A stretch of 13,012 nucleotides of DNA from CAZYBG01 sp964645155 (GTDB taxonomy: Bacteria; Pseudomonadota; Alphaproteobacteria; Rhodobacterales; Rhodobacteraceae). The position numbers and the translations under genes were made by a program. Below, in pieces: positions 1 to 7,130 of this stretch. Below the pieces are notes generated by a model. The model saw only the letters and a program-made list of their open reading frames with translations. It did not search any database and was not told the DNA's origin. The stretch lies in NCBI GenBank assembly GCA_964645155.1, contig CAZYBG010000085.1, positions 1 to 13,012 of the forward strand. Reading direction: 5' to 3'. The first letter of the stretch is position 1, and each line of letters opens with the position of its first letter.

Positions 1-144
1 GCGCTCTACCCGGCCTGGCAGGCGGCGCCGCTCCTGCGCCGCGCCGCCGCGGACCCCGCCGCGGTGCCCGAGGGGCGGCTGGCGCTGCCCGAGATCGCCC
101 GCCGCGGGCGACTCCTCTGGCTGGCGTTCAGCGGCCGGTGGTAA
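1..144 (+). CDS. 3' end of an unidentified gene (possibly phytoene/squalene synthase family)
   Basis: Only the last 47 codons lie in the window, read in frame 1 and ending at TAA 142-144. The tail runs from ALYPAW to LLWLAFSGRW and is rich in Ala, Arg and Leu. Codon choice is strongly GC-ending, as in the neighbouring genes, so this is real coding sequence. The closing pattern, a Pro-Ala-Trp stretch, a DPAAVPEGRL segment and a final aromatic-rich xxGRW, reminds me of squalene/phytoene synthase family proteins of Rhodobacterales. No catalytic motif is inside the window, so that assignment is a guess from memory. The gene is convergent with the phosphodiesterase gene, with a hairpin between them. 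Confidence 0.55.
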   Translation, partial: ALYPAWQAAPLLRRAAADPAAVPEGRLALPEIARRGRLLWLAFSGRW

Positions 145-150
145 CGCAAT

Positions 151-174
151 GGGGCGGCCCCTCCGGACCGCCCC
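151..174. terminator. GC-rich hairpin between convergent genes
   Basis: A perfect 7-bp stem (GGGGCGG at 151-157, CCGCCCC at 168-174) encloses a 10-nt loop. It starts 6 nt after the stop of the upstream plus-strand gene and lies 46 nt from the stop of the minus-strand phosphodiesterase gene. Neither side has a strong T-run, so it is a candidate bidirectional terminator judged mainly on position and stem strength. Confidence 0.45.
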
Positions 175-220
175 CCGATGCTCGAAAACCCTTCCCTCGG
201 AATGCCTTCGGCGAAATCCT

Positions 221-1444
221 TCAGTCGAGACCGGTGCAGCTTGCGTAGAAGCTGACGGTGACCGGCCAGTCGGAGAACACGCCGACGACGCCGACGTCGC
301 GGGCGAGCACGTCGAGCAACTCGTAGTAGTCGCCGTCGCTGTCGGTCACCTCGGCGATCGACTGGAAGTACCAGCCGCCGCCGGCGCCGAGCGGGCCGGA
401 GCGCTCCAGCGTCCAGGTGATGAGGTTCAGCCCCGCCGCCTTCGCCTCGTTGGCATAGACCGACGGCACCACCTCGCCGTTCTCGACCGTCACCAGCATC
501 CACATCGGCGGCGCGAGGTAGCGCACGCCCATGTCGTGAAGCTCCTGCATTGTCGGCCTGAAGGTCGCGGCATCCATCGGGTCGATCTCGCCCTCGTCCT
601 CGTCGAACGCCTCGTAGCGGTCGTCCAGATAGACCGCCTGGGCGCCGAATTCGGGCTCGTTCTCGATCCAGTAGAGGATGTCGGAAAGGTCGAACGACTG
701 CAGCCAGACGTCGGAGGGCGGCACGCCCGCCGCCTTGTACTCATCGACGAGCTTCTGGGCGTAGTCTTCCTGGGTGAAGCCCTCGAACGGCATCTCGACC
801 GCGGGCGCCTTGAGTTCGGGCGTGAACTTCGCGCCGAGCGACCGGAAGAGCTCGATCGACTCGGCATGGGTCATCAGCGTGGCGTTGCCGGCATAGAGGT
901 CGGTCCGCCAGGCATTCGTCGACTTCACGTAGTCCTCGACCGTGGCGGCGCGCGGGTCGCGGTCGTCCATCTTCGGCGTCAGCGTGCGGAACTCGGCCAG
1001 CGTCAGCTCCGAGGTCCGGCAAGCGGCGGTGGCGTCGGTTTCGCCTTCCGCGGGCGTGAAGGGCGTCGCGCAGGTGGCGGCGAGCGGCGTGGTCAGGATG
1101 TCGGTCGTGGTGTGGAGGTCGTCCTGCGCGTGGCGGCAGACCAGCTCGAGATCCCTGGTGAAGGTCACGTCGCATTCGAGGATGCCGGCGCCCTGCGCCG
1201 CGGCGGCGACGTTCGATTCGACCGTGTGCTCGGGGAACATCAGCGGCGCGCCGCGATGGCCGATGGAAAAGTCGGTGCGGCGGATCGGCTGGCCGAGGCA
1301 GGCCGAAAGCTCCTCCTTGAGCGGCCCGTCCTCCATCTGCGAGACGAGGTAGGCCGGCCGCGGGTCCATGCCGAGCGTCTCGGCAGGCGCCGCCAGCGGC
1401 AGCAGGATCGCGGTGCAGCAGAGGAGTGCGGCATGGCTTGTCAT
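221..1444 (-). CDS. Periplasmic glycerophosphodiester phosphodiesterase (GlpQ/UgpQ family)
   Basis: The product is a 407-aa GDPD-family enzyme. By family it hydrolyses glycerophosphodiesters from phospholipid turnover to sn-glycerol 3-phosphate and an alcohol. The first 22 or so residues form a signal peptide (hydrophobic core around ILLPLAAPAE), so it should act in the periplasm. Catalytic-type residues are visible: His63-Arg64-Gly65 in SIGHRGAP, Glu90 and Asp92 in ILECDVTF, and His105. The frame stays open to 1594, but I chose ATG 1442-1444 because the signal peptide begins there and a GGGGG run lies just upstream. An unusually regular PHO-box-like array sits 50-89 nt upstream of the start, which fits phosphate-starvation control. 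Family assignment is secure; the exact substrate is not known. Confidence 0.9.
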   Translation of the reverse strand: MTSHAALLCCTAILLPLAAPAETLGMDPRPAYLVSQMEDGPLKEELSACLGQPIRRTDFSIGHRGAPLMFPEHTVESNVAAAAQGAGILECDVTFTRDLELVCRHAQDDLHTTTDILTTPLAATCATPFTPAEGETDATAACRTSELTLAEFRTLTPKMDDRDPRAATVEDYVKSTNAWRTDLYAGNATLMTHAESIELFRSLGAKFTPELKAPAVEMPFEGFTQEDYAQKLVDEYKAAGVPPSDVWLQSFDLSDILYWIENEPEFGAQAVYLDDRYEAFDEDEGEIDPMDAATFRPTMQELHDMGVRYLAPPMWMLVTVENGEVVPSVYANEAKAAGLNLITWTLERSGPLGAGGGWYFQSIAEVTDSDGDYYELLDVLARDVGVVGVFSDWPVTVSFYASCTGLD

Positions 1445-1493
1445 CGTCTTGGCCCCCAATCGATTCCGTCCGGCCGGAACCTGGGGCCGCCAT

Positions 1494-1533
1494 GTCACGG
1501 CCCGATGACCGCCGCGTGACGGACCGATGACGC
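1494..1533 (-). promoter_or_regulatory. PHO-box-like array of four 11-bp-spaced half-sites
   Basis: On the minus strand, four heptamers start at exactly 11-bp intervals: GCGTCAT (1527-1533), CCGTCAC (1516-1522), CGGTCAT (1505-1511) and CCGTGAC (1494-1500). Equivalently, two tandem 22-bp units (1487-1508 and 1509-1530) match at 18 of 22 positions. The enterobacterial PhoB half-site is CTGTCAT, repeated with 11-bp period; these copies match it at 5, 5, 6 and 4 of 7 positions. The array ends 49 nt upstream of the phosphodiesterase ATG, a typical activator position for a Pho-regulon gene. PhoB binding is inferred. Confidence 0.5.
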
Positions 1534-1583
1534 CGCGCCGGTCGATGGCCGCTGCCGCGGCCCGCCGGCGGTGCCGGAAAGTC

Positions 1584-1619
1584 GAAGGCCGCACGACGCC
1601 CTCACGCCGTGCGGCCTTC
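1584..1619 (-). terminator. Strong hairpin downstream of the 49-codon gene
   Basis: A perfect 12-bp inverted repeat (1584-1595 with 1608-1619, arm GAAGGCCGCACG) encloses a 12-nt loop. It begins 48 nt beyond the stop of the small minus-strand gene at 1668-1817 and lies upstream of the PHO-box-like array. It probably ends the short transcript and insulates the phosphodiesterase promoter. T-runs beside the stem are short. Confidence 0.55.
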
Positions 1620-1667
1620 CCGTTACCCGTCCGCGCCCGCGGGGCAACCGCGCCACGCGGAAGGAAC

Positions 1668-1817
1668 TCAAGCCTCGTCGGAGCCGGTGTCGATGAGCCA
1701 GCCGCCCGGGCCGGCGATGTGATCGGGAAGCGCGAAGATCAGGATCTCGCGGATCACGAGGCAGGCAACGAACGCCGCTGCGACCTCATCGAAGGAAACT
1801 TGCGACAGCCACTGCAT
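1668..1817 (-). CDS. Uncharacterised 49-aa small protein
   Basis: This small gene has an ideal ribosome binding site: GGAGG (1823-1827) five bases before ATG 1815-1817. It ends at TGA 1668-1670. The protein begins MQWLSQVSFDEVAAAF and ends WLIDTGSDEA. Residues about 12-30 form one hydrophobic stretch (VAAAFVACL, then IREILIFAL), interrupted by Arg23 and Glu24. This could be a single membrane segment or an amphipathic helix. About 41 of 49 sense codons end in G or C, matching true genes here. A strong hairpin follows it, so it looks like a self-contained transcription unit. I do not recognise a family and assign no function. Confidence 0.65.
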   Translation of the reverse strand: MQWLSQVSFDEVAAAFVACLVIREILIFALPDHIAGPGGWLIDTGSDEA

Positions 1818-2017
1818 CTGATCCTCCAGCACGTTCAATGCTTACGGAATCGCCAGTAATGCAGGCGGAAGTGTGACCGAACGGGGCCGGTTTTCAGGAG
1901 CTTTTCCGGCCCTTCCGGCGCCGCGTGCCGCATCGGAAACGACGGTGCCGCGCGGGCGGTGATCGGTGCCGCAGGGGCGTCGCGCCGGATGCCCCGGCCC
2001 GGGACGCAGGGTCGCGC

Positions 2018-2046
2018 TTGAAGCTGCCGGGCCGCGCTTCTAGGTT
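2018..2046 (+). promoter_or_regulatory. Weak sigma70-like promoter candidate for ctaA
   Basis: TTGAAG (2018-2023) and TAGGTT (2041-2046) are separated by 17 bp and lie 25 bp before the ctaA ATG. The -35 matches the consensus at 4 of 6 positions and the -10 at 3 of 6. It is the best candidate I see in the 253-nt gap 1818-2070, which otherwise shows no clear gene or repeat. Confidence 0.25.
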
Positions 2047-2070
2047 GCCGCGCGGAGATCGGGGGGCGGC

Positions 2071-3210
2071 ATGGCCGAGAAACGCAAGCTGTTCGAGGAG
2101 GTCGGCGAGGGCACCCGCGCGCCGGCGCCGCAGGGCGGCATGATCGACCGCGCCGGGCAGGGCGCGCGCGGCGCCGTGCGCCTCTGGCTCATGGTCCTCT
2201 TCGCGCTGGTCGTGGTGATGATCGCCGTCGGCGGGGCGACCCGGCTGACCGATTCCGGCCTTGCGATCACCGAGTGGCGCCCGGTCACCGGGGCGCTGCC
2301 GCCGCTGTCCGAGGCCGACTGGCAGGCCGAGTTCGACCGCTACCGGCAGATCCCCGAATACCGGCTCCAGAACCGCGGGATGAGCCTGGCCGAGTTCAAG
2401 GTGATCTACTGGTGGGAATGGGGCCATCGCCAGCTGGGCCGGGTCATCGGCCTTGTCTGGGCGGTCGGTTTCCTCGCGCTCTGGGCGACGCGGCGGCTTC
2501 CGGCCGGCTGGACCGGGCGCCTGCTCGGCCTCGGCGCGCTCGGCGGGCTGCAAGGGGCCATCGGCTGGTGGATGGTGTCCTCCGGCCTTGCCGGCACCAT
2601 GCTGGACGTGGCGAGCTACCGGCTGGCCGTCCATCTCGGGCTGGCCTTCGTCATCCTCGGCCTCATCGCCTGGTATCTCTACCGGCTCGGCCGGCCCGAG
2701 GCGCAGCTGCTCTTGGCCCGCCGCAGCCGCGAGGCGCGGCTGGTCTCGCTCTCGACGGGGCTCGCCGGTCTCGCCTTCCTGCAGATCCTGCTGGGCGCGC
2801 TGGTAGCCGGCATCGATGCCGGCCGCGGCTTCACCGACTGGCCGCTGATGGCCGGCGGGTTCCTCCCGCCCGGGCCGCTGGCGCTGGAGCCGGTCTGGCG
2901 CAACTTCTTCGAGAACGCCGGGACGGTGCAGTTCGTCCACCGGATGACGGGCTACCTGGTGCTGGCGTTCGGCCTCTTCGTCTGGTGGCAGGGCCGGCGC
3001 AGCCCGCATCGCCGGACCCAGGCGGCCTTCAACATGACCGCCGCGCTGCTGGGCCTGCAGGTCGTGATCGGCGTCGCCACGGTGATCCATTCGGCGCCCG
3101 TCGCGCTCGCGCTTCTCCACCAGCTCGGCGCGGTGGCGCTCTGGGTGGTGATCCTGCGCGCCAGGTTCCTGGCGCAATATCCGATCGCAACCTCCATCCG
3201 GGGAACCTGA
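2071..3210 (+). CDS. ctaA: Heme A synthase (CtaA/COX15)
   Basis: CtaA converts heme O to heme A by oxidising the C8 methyl group, in the inner membrane, for aa3-type cytochrome oxidases. The 379-aa protein has the COX15-type plan of about eight membrane helices in two similar four-helix halves. The heme-ligand histidines are all seen: H119 in WEWGHRQLGR, H188 in LAVHLGLAF, H290 in QFVHRMTGY and H350 in LLHQLGAV. The GGATRLTDSGLAITEW segment (54-69) is the usual loop after helix 1. A GGGGGGCGG run just before ATG 2071 supports the start; Met24 is a less likely alternative. The cytosolic N-terminus of about 35 residues is charged. The stop TGA directly abuts the next ATG, so the M32 peptidase gene is probably co-transcribed. 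Confidence 0.95.
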   Translation: MAEKRKLFEEVGEGTRAPAPQGGMIDRAGQGARGAVRLWLMVLFALVVVMIAVGGATRLTDSGLAITEWRPVTGALPPLSEADWQAEFDRYRQIPEYRLQNRGMSLAEFKVIYWWEWGHRQLGRVIGLVWAVGFLALWATRRLPAGWTGRLLGLGALGGLQGAIGWWMVSSGLAGTMLDVASYRLAVHLGLAFVILGLIAWYLYRLGRPEAQLLLARRSREARLVSLSTGLAGLAFLQILLGALVAGIDAGRGFTDWPLMAGGFLPPGPLALEPVWRNFFENAGTVQFVHRMTGYLVLAFGLFVWWQGRRSPHRRTQAAFNMTAALLGLQVVIGVATVIHSAPVALALLHQLGAVALWVVILRARFLAQYPIATSIRGT

Positions 3211-4689
3211 ATGACCGCATTTGCCGACCTCATGGCCTTCCAGCGCGACACCGAGGCGCTCGCGCAGGTCGCCGGCCGCCTCGGCTGGGATCAGGAGACG
3301 GTGATGCCGCGCGGCGCGGCGCTCCAGCGCGGCGAGGAGATGGGGGCGATGGAGGGCGTGCTGCACGCCCGCCGCACCGACCCCCGCGTCGGCGACTGGC
3401 TGGCCGCGATCGAGCCGGCATCGCTCGACGAGGCGGGGCGGGCGCAGCTGCGCCATATCCGCCGCCGCCACGCGCGGTCGATGAAGGTGCCCGGCCGCCT
3501 CGCCGCCGAGATCGCCCGCGTCACCTCGGTCGCGCAGGGCATCTGGGCCGAAGCGCGCGCCAACAACGACGTGGCGCATTTCCTGCCGACGCTGGCCGAG
3601 GTCGTCCGCCTGAAGCGCGAGGAGGCGGCGCATCTGGCCGGCAATGGCGACCTCTACGATGCGCTCCTCGAGGATTACGAGCCCGGCATCACCGGTGCGC
3701 AGATCGAGGCGATGTTCGCGGCGCTGCGCCCGCGCCTCGTCGCGCTGCGCGGGAAGGTGCTGGGCGCGGGCCGCCGGCCGGCCGCGCTGAGCGGGCATTT
3801 CGACGGCGCGCGCCAGATGCAGATGGCCGCCGAGCTGGCCGGCGTCTTCGGCTACGACTGGACCACCGGCCGGCTCGACCGATCGGTCCACCCGTTCTCG
3901 TCGGGCTCGGGCACCGACTGCCGGATCACCACCCGGGTGTCCGAGGAAGACCCGTTCAACTGCTTCTACTCGACGATCCACGAGGTCGGGCATGCCAGCT
4001 ACGAACAGGGCATCGACCGGGCCTACCTGCTGACGCCGCTCGGGGCGGGGGTCAGCATGGGCGTCCACGAAAGCCAGAGCCGGATCTACGAGAACCAGCT
4101 CGGCCGCAGCCGCGCCTTCACCGGCTGGCTCTACCACCGGATGCGCGAGCAGTTCGGCGATTTCGGCCCGCAGGACGAGGCGGCGTTCTTCGCCACCGTC
4201 AACCGCGTCGCCCCGGGCTACATCCGCACCGAAGCCGACGAGGTACACTACAACCTCCACATCATGATGCGCTTCGACCTCGAGCGCGCGCTGGTCGCGG
4301 GCAGGCTCGACGTGGCCGACCTCGAGGCGGCGTGGAACACCCGCTTCGAGGCCGATTTCGGCGTGAAGGTCGATGTTCCTGCGAACGGCGTGCTGCAGGA
4401 TGTGCACTGGTCGGTCGGCCTCTTCGGCTACTTCCCGACCTACACGCTCGGCAATGTCTATGCAGGTTGCCTGCACGCGGCGCTCCGCCGCGACCTGCCC
4501 GCGCTCGATGCCGACCTCGCCGCCGGCGACCTCCGCCCCGCGACCGGCTGGCTGCGCGAGAAGGTGCAGCGCCACGGCGGGCTCTACGAGCCGGCCGAGG
4601 TGATCGCGCGGGCCGTCGGCGGGGCGCCGACGGTCGAGCCGCTGCTCGGCTATCTCGAGGCGAAGTTCGGCGACCTCTACGGGGTCTGA
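3211..4689 (+). CDS. Metallocarboxypeptidase, family M32 (carboxypeptidase Taq type)
   Basis: A 492-aa cytosolic zinc carboxypeptidase, which by family releases C-terminal residues from peptides with broad specificity. The zinc motif is HEVGH at 257-261, with the expected downstream glutamate at E287 in the HESQS motif. The family signature HPFSSGSGTDCRITTR precedes the zinc site. The length is normal for M32 (about 500). ATG 3211 follows the ctaA stop with no gap, and GGGGAA inside the end of ctaA can serve as ribosome binding site, so translation is probably coupled. The functional link to heme A synthesis is not evident. The last 13 bp overlap the converging oxidoreductase gene, within a 15-bp tandem duplication that covers the stop codon. 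Confidence 0.95.
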   Translation: MTAFADLMAFQRDTEALAQVAGRLGWDQETVMPRGAALQRGEEMGAMEGVLHARRTDPRVGDWLAAIEPASLDEAGRAQLRHIRRRHARSMKVPGRLAAEIARVTSVAQGIWAEARANNDVAHFLPTLAEVVRLKREEAAHLAGNGDLYDALLEDYEPGITGAQIEAMFAALRPRLVALRGKVLGAGRRPAALSGHFDGARQMQMAAELAGVFGYDWTTGRLDRSVHPFSSGSGTDCRITTRVSEEDPFNCFYSTIHEVGHASYEQGIDRAYLLTPLGAGVSMGVHESQSRIYENQLGRSRAFTGWLYHRMREQFGDFGPQDEAAFFATVNRVAPGYIRTEADEVHYNLHIMMRFDLERALVAGRLDVADLEAAWNTRFEADFGVKVDVPANGVLQDVHWSVGLFGYFPTYTLGNVYAGCLHAALRRDLPALDADLAAGDLRPATGWLREKVQRHGGLYEPAEVIARAVGGAPTVEPLLGYLEAKFGDLYGV

Positions 4690-6050
4690 CCGCGTGGGGT
4701 CTGACCCTGCGGGCCCTGGGGCCGGGGCCGGCCTTCGGCGAGGCCGACCAGCAGGTAGGTCAGCCGCATCAGCTGGCGGCGCAGGATCGGCACCGGGAAC
4801 CGCCGCGGCGGCGTCGCGACCGGCGCGGGCAGGCGCACCTCCGCCCCGGCCATCATCCGCCCCACCTCGCGCCCGGCGAGCGAGGCGGTCGAGACGCCGT
4901 TGCCATGCCAGCCGAACGCGGCGTAGAGCCCATCGGTCTCGGGCACCGGCCCGGCATAGGGGGTGAGCGAGCCGGTCAGGCAGACGAGGCCGTTCCACTC
5001 GCTCTCGATCCCGACCCCGGCCCAGGCCGGGAACATCGCCGCGAAGTGGCGCCGGACCTGCGCGGCGATCGCCCGTTCCTCGGCGGCGTCGGCCGACAGC
5101 CCGCCGCGCATGCCGAACAGGAACCGCCCGTCCGGCAGCAGGCGGAAGTAGTGCAGCAGCCGCCGGCTGTCATAGGCCATGCGCCGGCTGGTCCAGCCCT
5201 GGGCCTGCCGCTCGGCCTCGGAGAGCGGCCGGGTGACGAGGATCGCCGACATCGCCGGCAGCGTCCGCCCCTCGATCCAGGGCGGCAGGTCGTCGGCGGA
5301 ATAGCCGTTGGTCGCGATCAGCACCTTGTCCGCGCGGACCGCGCCGCGCGTGGTCTCGACCAGCCAGCGGCCCTGGTCGCGGCTCAGCGCGCGCACCTCG
5401 CTGTCGCCGTGCAGCCGCGCGCCCGCCGCCTCGGCGACGCGGGCAAGGCCGAGGACGTACTTCATCGGGTGGAGCGGAAATCCGACCGGGTTGATCGCCG
5501 CGCCATGCGCCTCGGGCAGGTGCAGCCCCTCGGCCTTCAGCGCCTCGCGCGGGAACAGGTCGGGCGCGTCGCCGTAGAGCGCGCGCTTGACCGCCGCGTC
5601 ATCCTGCATTTCCGACCAGGCGCGGGCGGAATGTGCCAGGCAGACCTCGCCCGCGGGCCCCGCCTCGGCGTCGATCGCCTCGGTTTCGAGGGTCGCGGCG
5701 ACATGGTCGACCGCCTGCTTCTGGAAGGCGCGGAAGGCGATCGCCTCCTCGCGGCCGAAGCGCTTCACCAGCTCGGCATCCGAAAGCTTCGACCCGCCCA
5801 TGCAGCAGAAGCCGCCGTTCCGCCCGGAGGCGCCCCAGCCGGGCTGGCCGGCGTCGAGCACGGTCACGCCGGTCCCGGCGCGCGCCAGCGCGATCGCCGC
5901 CGAAAGGCCGGCATAGCCCGCGCCGATCACCACCGCCTCGGTCTCGGCATCGTGGTCGAGCGCTCCCCGCGGCTCGGCCGTGACCTGCCGCCAGTGGCTG
6001 TCGGGCCAGACCGAGGTGTCGTAGGCGCGGGGTTCGTAGAGACGCTTCAT
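4677..6050 (-). CDS. FAD-dependent oxidoreductase, DadA/PuuB (DAO) family
   Basis: A 457-aa flavoprotein with the dinucleotide-binding motif VIGAGYAGLSAA (GxGxxG, G43-G48) near the N-terminus. It also has the GWGASGRNGGF segment (71-81) typical of gamma-glutamylputrescine oxidase and related DAO-family amine or amino-acid oxidases. Such enzymes oxidise a secondary or primary amine using FAD and release an aldehyde or oxo product. The frame is open far upstream (to 7073), but that part is antisense to the agmatinase gene. I chose ATG 6048-6050, giving MKRLYEPRAYD, the usual N-terminus of these proteins, although the ribosome binding site is poor. Divergence from agmatinase suggests a polyamine substrate; this is inference. 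The C-terminal tail GQTPRGQTP comes from a 15-bp duplication. Confidence 0.85.
   Translation of the reverse strand: MKRLYEPRAYDTSVWPDSHWRQVTAEPRGALDHDAETEAVVIGAGYAGLSAAIALARAGTGVTVLDAGQPGWGASGRNGGFCCMGGSKLSDAELVKRFGREEAIAFRAFQKQAVDHVAATLETEAIDAEAGPAGEVCLAHSARAWSEMQDDAAVKRALYGDAPDLFPREALKAEGLHLPEAHGAAINPVGFPLHPMKYVLGLARVAEAAGARLHGDSEVRALSRDQGRWLVETTRGAVRADKVLIATNGYSADDLPPWIEGRTLPAMSAILVTRPLSEAERQAQGWTSRRMAYDSRRLLHYFRLLPDGRFLFGMRGGLSADAAEERAIAAQVRRHFAAMFPAWAGVGIESEWNGLVCLTGSLTPYAGPVPETDGLYAAFGWHGNGVSTASLAGREVGRMMAGAEVRLPAPVATPPRRFPVPILRRQLMRLTYLLVGLAEGRPRPQGPQGQTPRGQTP
4681..4710. repeat. 15-bp-offset tandem duplication at convergent gene ends
   Basis: GGGGTCTGACC occurs at 4681-4691 and again at 4696-4706. 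The first copy contains the M32 peptidase stop TGA (4687-4689). On the minus strand the duplication encodes the repeated GQTP near the C-terminus of the FAD oxidoreductase. It looks like a recent slippage or duplication event tolerated by both genes. Confidence 0.7.
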
Positions 6051-6099
6051 GGCCGCGGCAGAAGGCCCCGCCGCGAGGCCGTCTGTCAATGGCCGCGGC
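6049..6099. repeat. 11-bp direct repeat in a divergent promoter region
   Basis: ATGGCCGCGGC occurs at 6049-6059, overlapping the oxidoreductase start codon, and again at 6089-6099. The copies are 40 bp apart and contain the partly palindromic GGCCGCGGC. The placement between divergent genes fits a regulator site, but GC-rich words like this recur easily in this genome. Confidence 0.35.
6084..6089 (-). promoter_or_regulatory. Possible -35 element of the FAD oxidoreductase gene
   Basis: The minus strand carries a perfect TTGACA at 6084-6089 in the 108-bp divergent gap 6051-6158. A -10 box at normal spacing would fall at about 6061-6066, where the sequence (GCCTTC) is poor. Transcription would then start only a few bases before the ATG at 6050. 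A perfect hexamer can occur by chance, so this is a weak call. Confidence 0.25.
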
Positions 6100-6158
6100 T
6101 TGCAGAATCCCGCGCGAGGCGGAAGGGTGTCGCCAGTGCCGCTAAGGAAGGAACGTCG

Positions 6159-7130
6159 ATGAGCCTGGAAGACGCCAAGGACGCGGTCGATCTCGCCTTC
6201 ACCCGCGAAGACCGCCGCGGCCTCGCCTTCGAGAACGCGTTCGGCGGCGCCACGTCGTTCCTGCGCCGGCGCTATACCAAGGATCTCGGGGGTGTCGATC
6301 TGGTGGTCACCGGTGTGCCGTTCGACCAGGCGGTCACGCACCGGTCCGGCGCGCGCTTCGGCCCCCGCGCGATCCGCGAGGCCTCGACGCTGCAGCCGTT
6401 CGACCCGCCCTATGGCTGGGGCTTCGACCTGCTCTCGGAGTTTGCCATTGTCGACTACGGCGACGTGGCCTTCGACTACGCCAAGACCGCCGACTTCCCG
6501 GAGCGGGTGACGGCGCATATCGGCGGCATCCTCGCGGCAGGGCCCGGCACGATCACGCTCGGCGGCGACCATTTCGTCACGCTGCCGATCCTGCGCGCCT
6601 ATGCCGCGCGCTTCGGCAGCCTCGGGGTGATCCAGTTCGATGCCCATTCCGACCTCTGGCCGGACGACGACATGACCCGGATCGACCACGGGACATTCAT
6701 GTACAAGGCGGTCCGGCAGGGTCTCGTCGATCCGGCCCGCTCGGTCCAGATCGGCATCCGCACCGAATGCGAGGACTATCTGGGCATCGAGTTCATCGAC
6801 GCGCGCACGGTGCACGAGAAGGGCACCGCCTGGGTCGCGGCGCGGGCGCGGGACATCGTGGGCCAGACGCCGGCCTACGTCACCTTCGACATCGACTGCC
6901 TCGATCCCGCCTTCGCGCCCGGCACCGGCACGCCGGTCTGGGGCGGGCTGGCAAGCTGGCAGGCGGCGGCGATCCTGCGCGACCTCGCCGGCATCACCCT
7001 CGTCGGCGGCGACGTGGTCGAGGTCAGCCCGCCCTACGACCACGGCGGCGTCACCGCGGTCGCCGCGGCGCATGTGGCGGTCGAGCTGCTCTGCCTCTGG
7101 TGCTGGGCGCGCCGGGCCAGCCCGGGATGA
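6159..7130 (+). CDS. speB: Agmatinase (ureohydrolase family)
   Basis: A 323-aa binuclear-manganese ureohydrolase. Agmatinase cleaves agmatine to putrescine and urea in the cytosol. The manganese motifs are complete: GGDH (135-138), DAHSD (161-165) and DIDCLD (244-249). DIDCLD is followed by DPAFAPGTGTP, the version typical of agmatinases rather than arginases. GGDVVEVSPPYDH follows near the C-terminus. ATG 6159 is supported by the purine-rich AAGGAAGGA (6144-6152) upstream. The gene is divergent from the putative amine oxidase and its stop overlaps the next start (ATGA at 7127-7130). Guanidinobutyrase or a related guanidine hydrolase is the main alternative, since paralogues share these motifs. 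Confidence 0.88.
   Translation: MSLEDAKDAVDLAFTREDRRGLAFENAFGGATSFLRRRYTKDLGGVDLVVTGVPFDQAVTHRSGARFGPRAIREASTLQPFDPPYGWGFDLLSEFAIVDYGDVAFDYAKTADFPERVTAHIGGILAAGPGTITLGGDHFVTLPILRAYAARFGSLGVIQFDAHSDLWPDDDMTRIDHGTFMYKAVRQGLVDPARSVQIGIRTECEDYLGIEFIDARTVHEKGTAWVAARARDIVGQTPAYVTFDIDCLDPAFAPGTGTPVWGGLASWQAAAILRDLAGITLVGGDVVEVSPPYDHGGVTAVAAAHVAVELLCLWCWARRASPG

Noticed and set aside
149..1519. Plus-strand open frame of 456 codons across the phosphodiesterase gene
   Set aside because: It is antisense to a gene with a signal peptide and full GDPD active site, and its translation has shadow-frame composition.
1848..1960. Inverted or repeated TTTTCAGGAGCTTTTCCGG and TTCCGG words upstream of ctaA as a terminator
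   Set aside because: The arms do not pair beyond four bases, so no stable hairpin forms; nothing else supports it.
1894..4998. A minus-strand open frame of 1,034 codons
   Set aside because: It is antisense to ctaA and the M32 peptidase, both with complete catalytic motifs. The translation is a low-complexity Arg/Ala/Glu mix without a domain.
2274..6158. An open plus-strand frame that runs from 2274 into the agmatinase gene and could look like a 1,618-residue protein
   Set aside because: It overlaps ctaA and the M32 gene in another frame and is antisense to the oxidoreductase; composition is Arg/Ala/Gly/Pro-rich, typical of GC-rich shadow frames. Only the agmatinase part is real.
6051..7073. 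N-terminal extension of the oxidoreductase frame upstream of 6050
   Set aside because: It is antisense to the agmatinase gene and precedes the normal FAD-protein N-terminus; the flavin motif sits at residue 43 with the chosen start, as expected.
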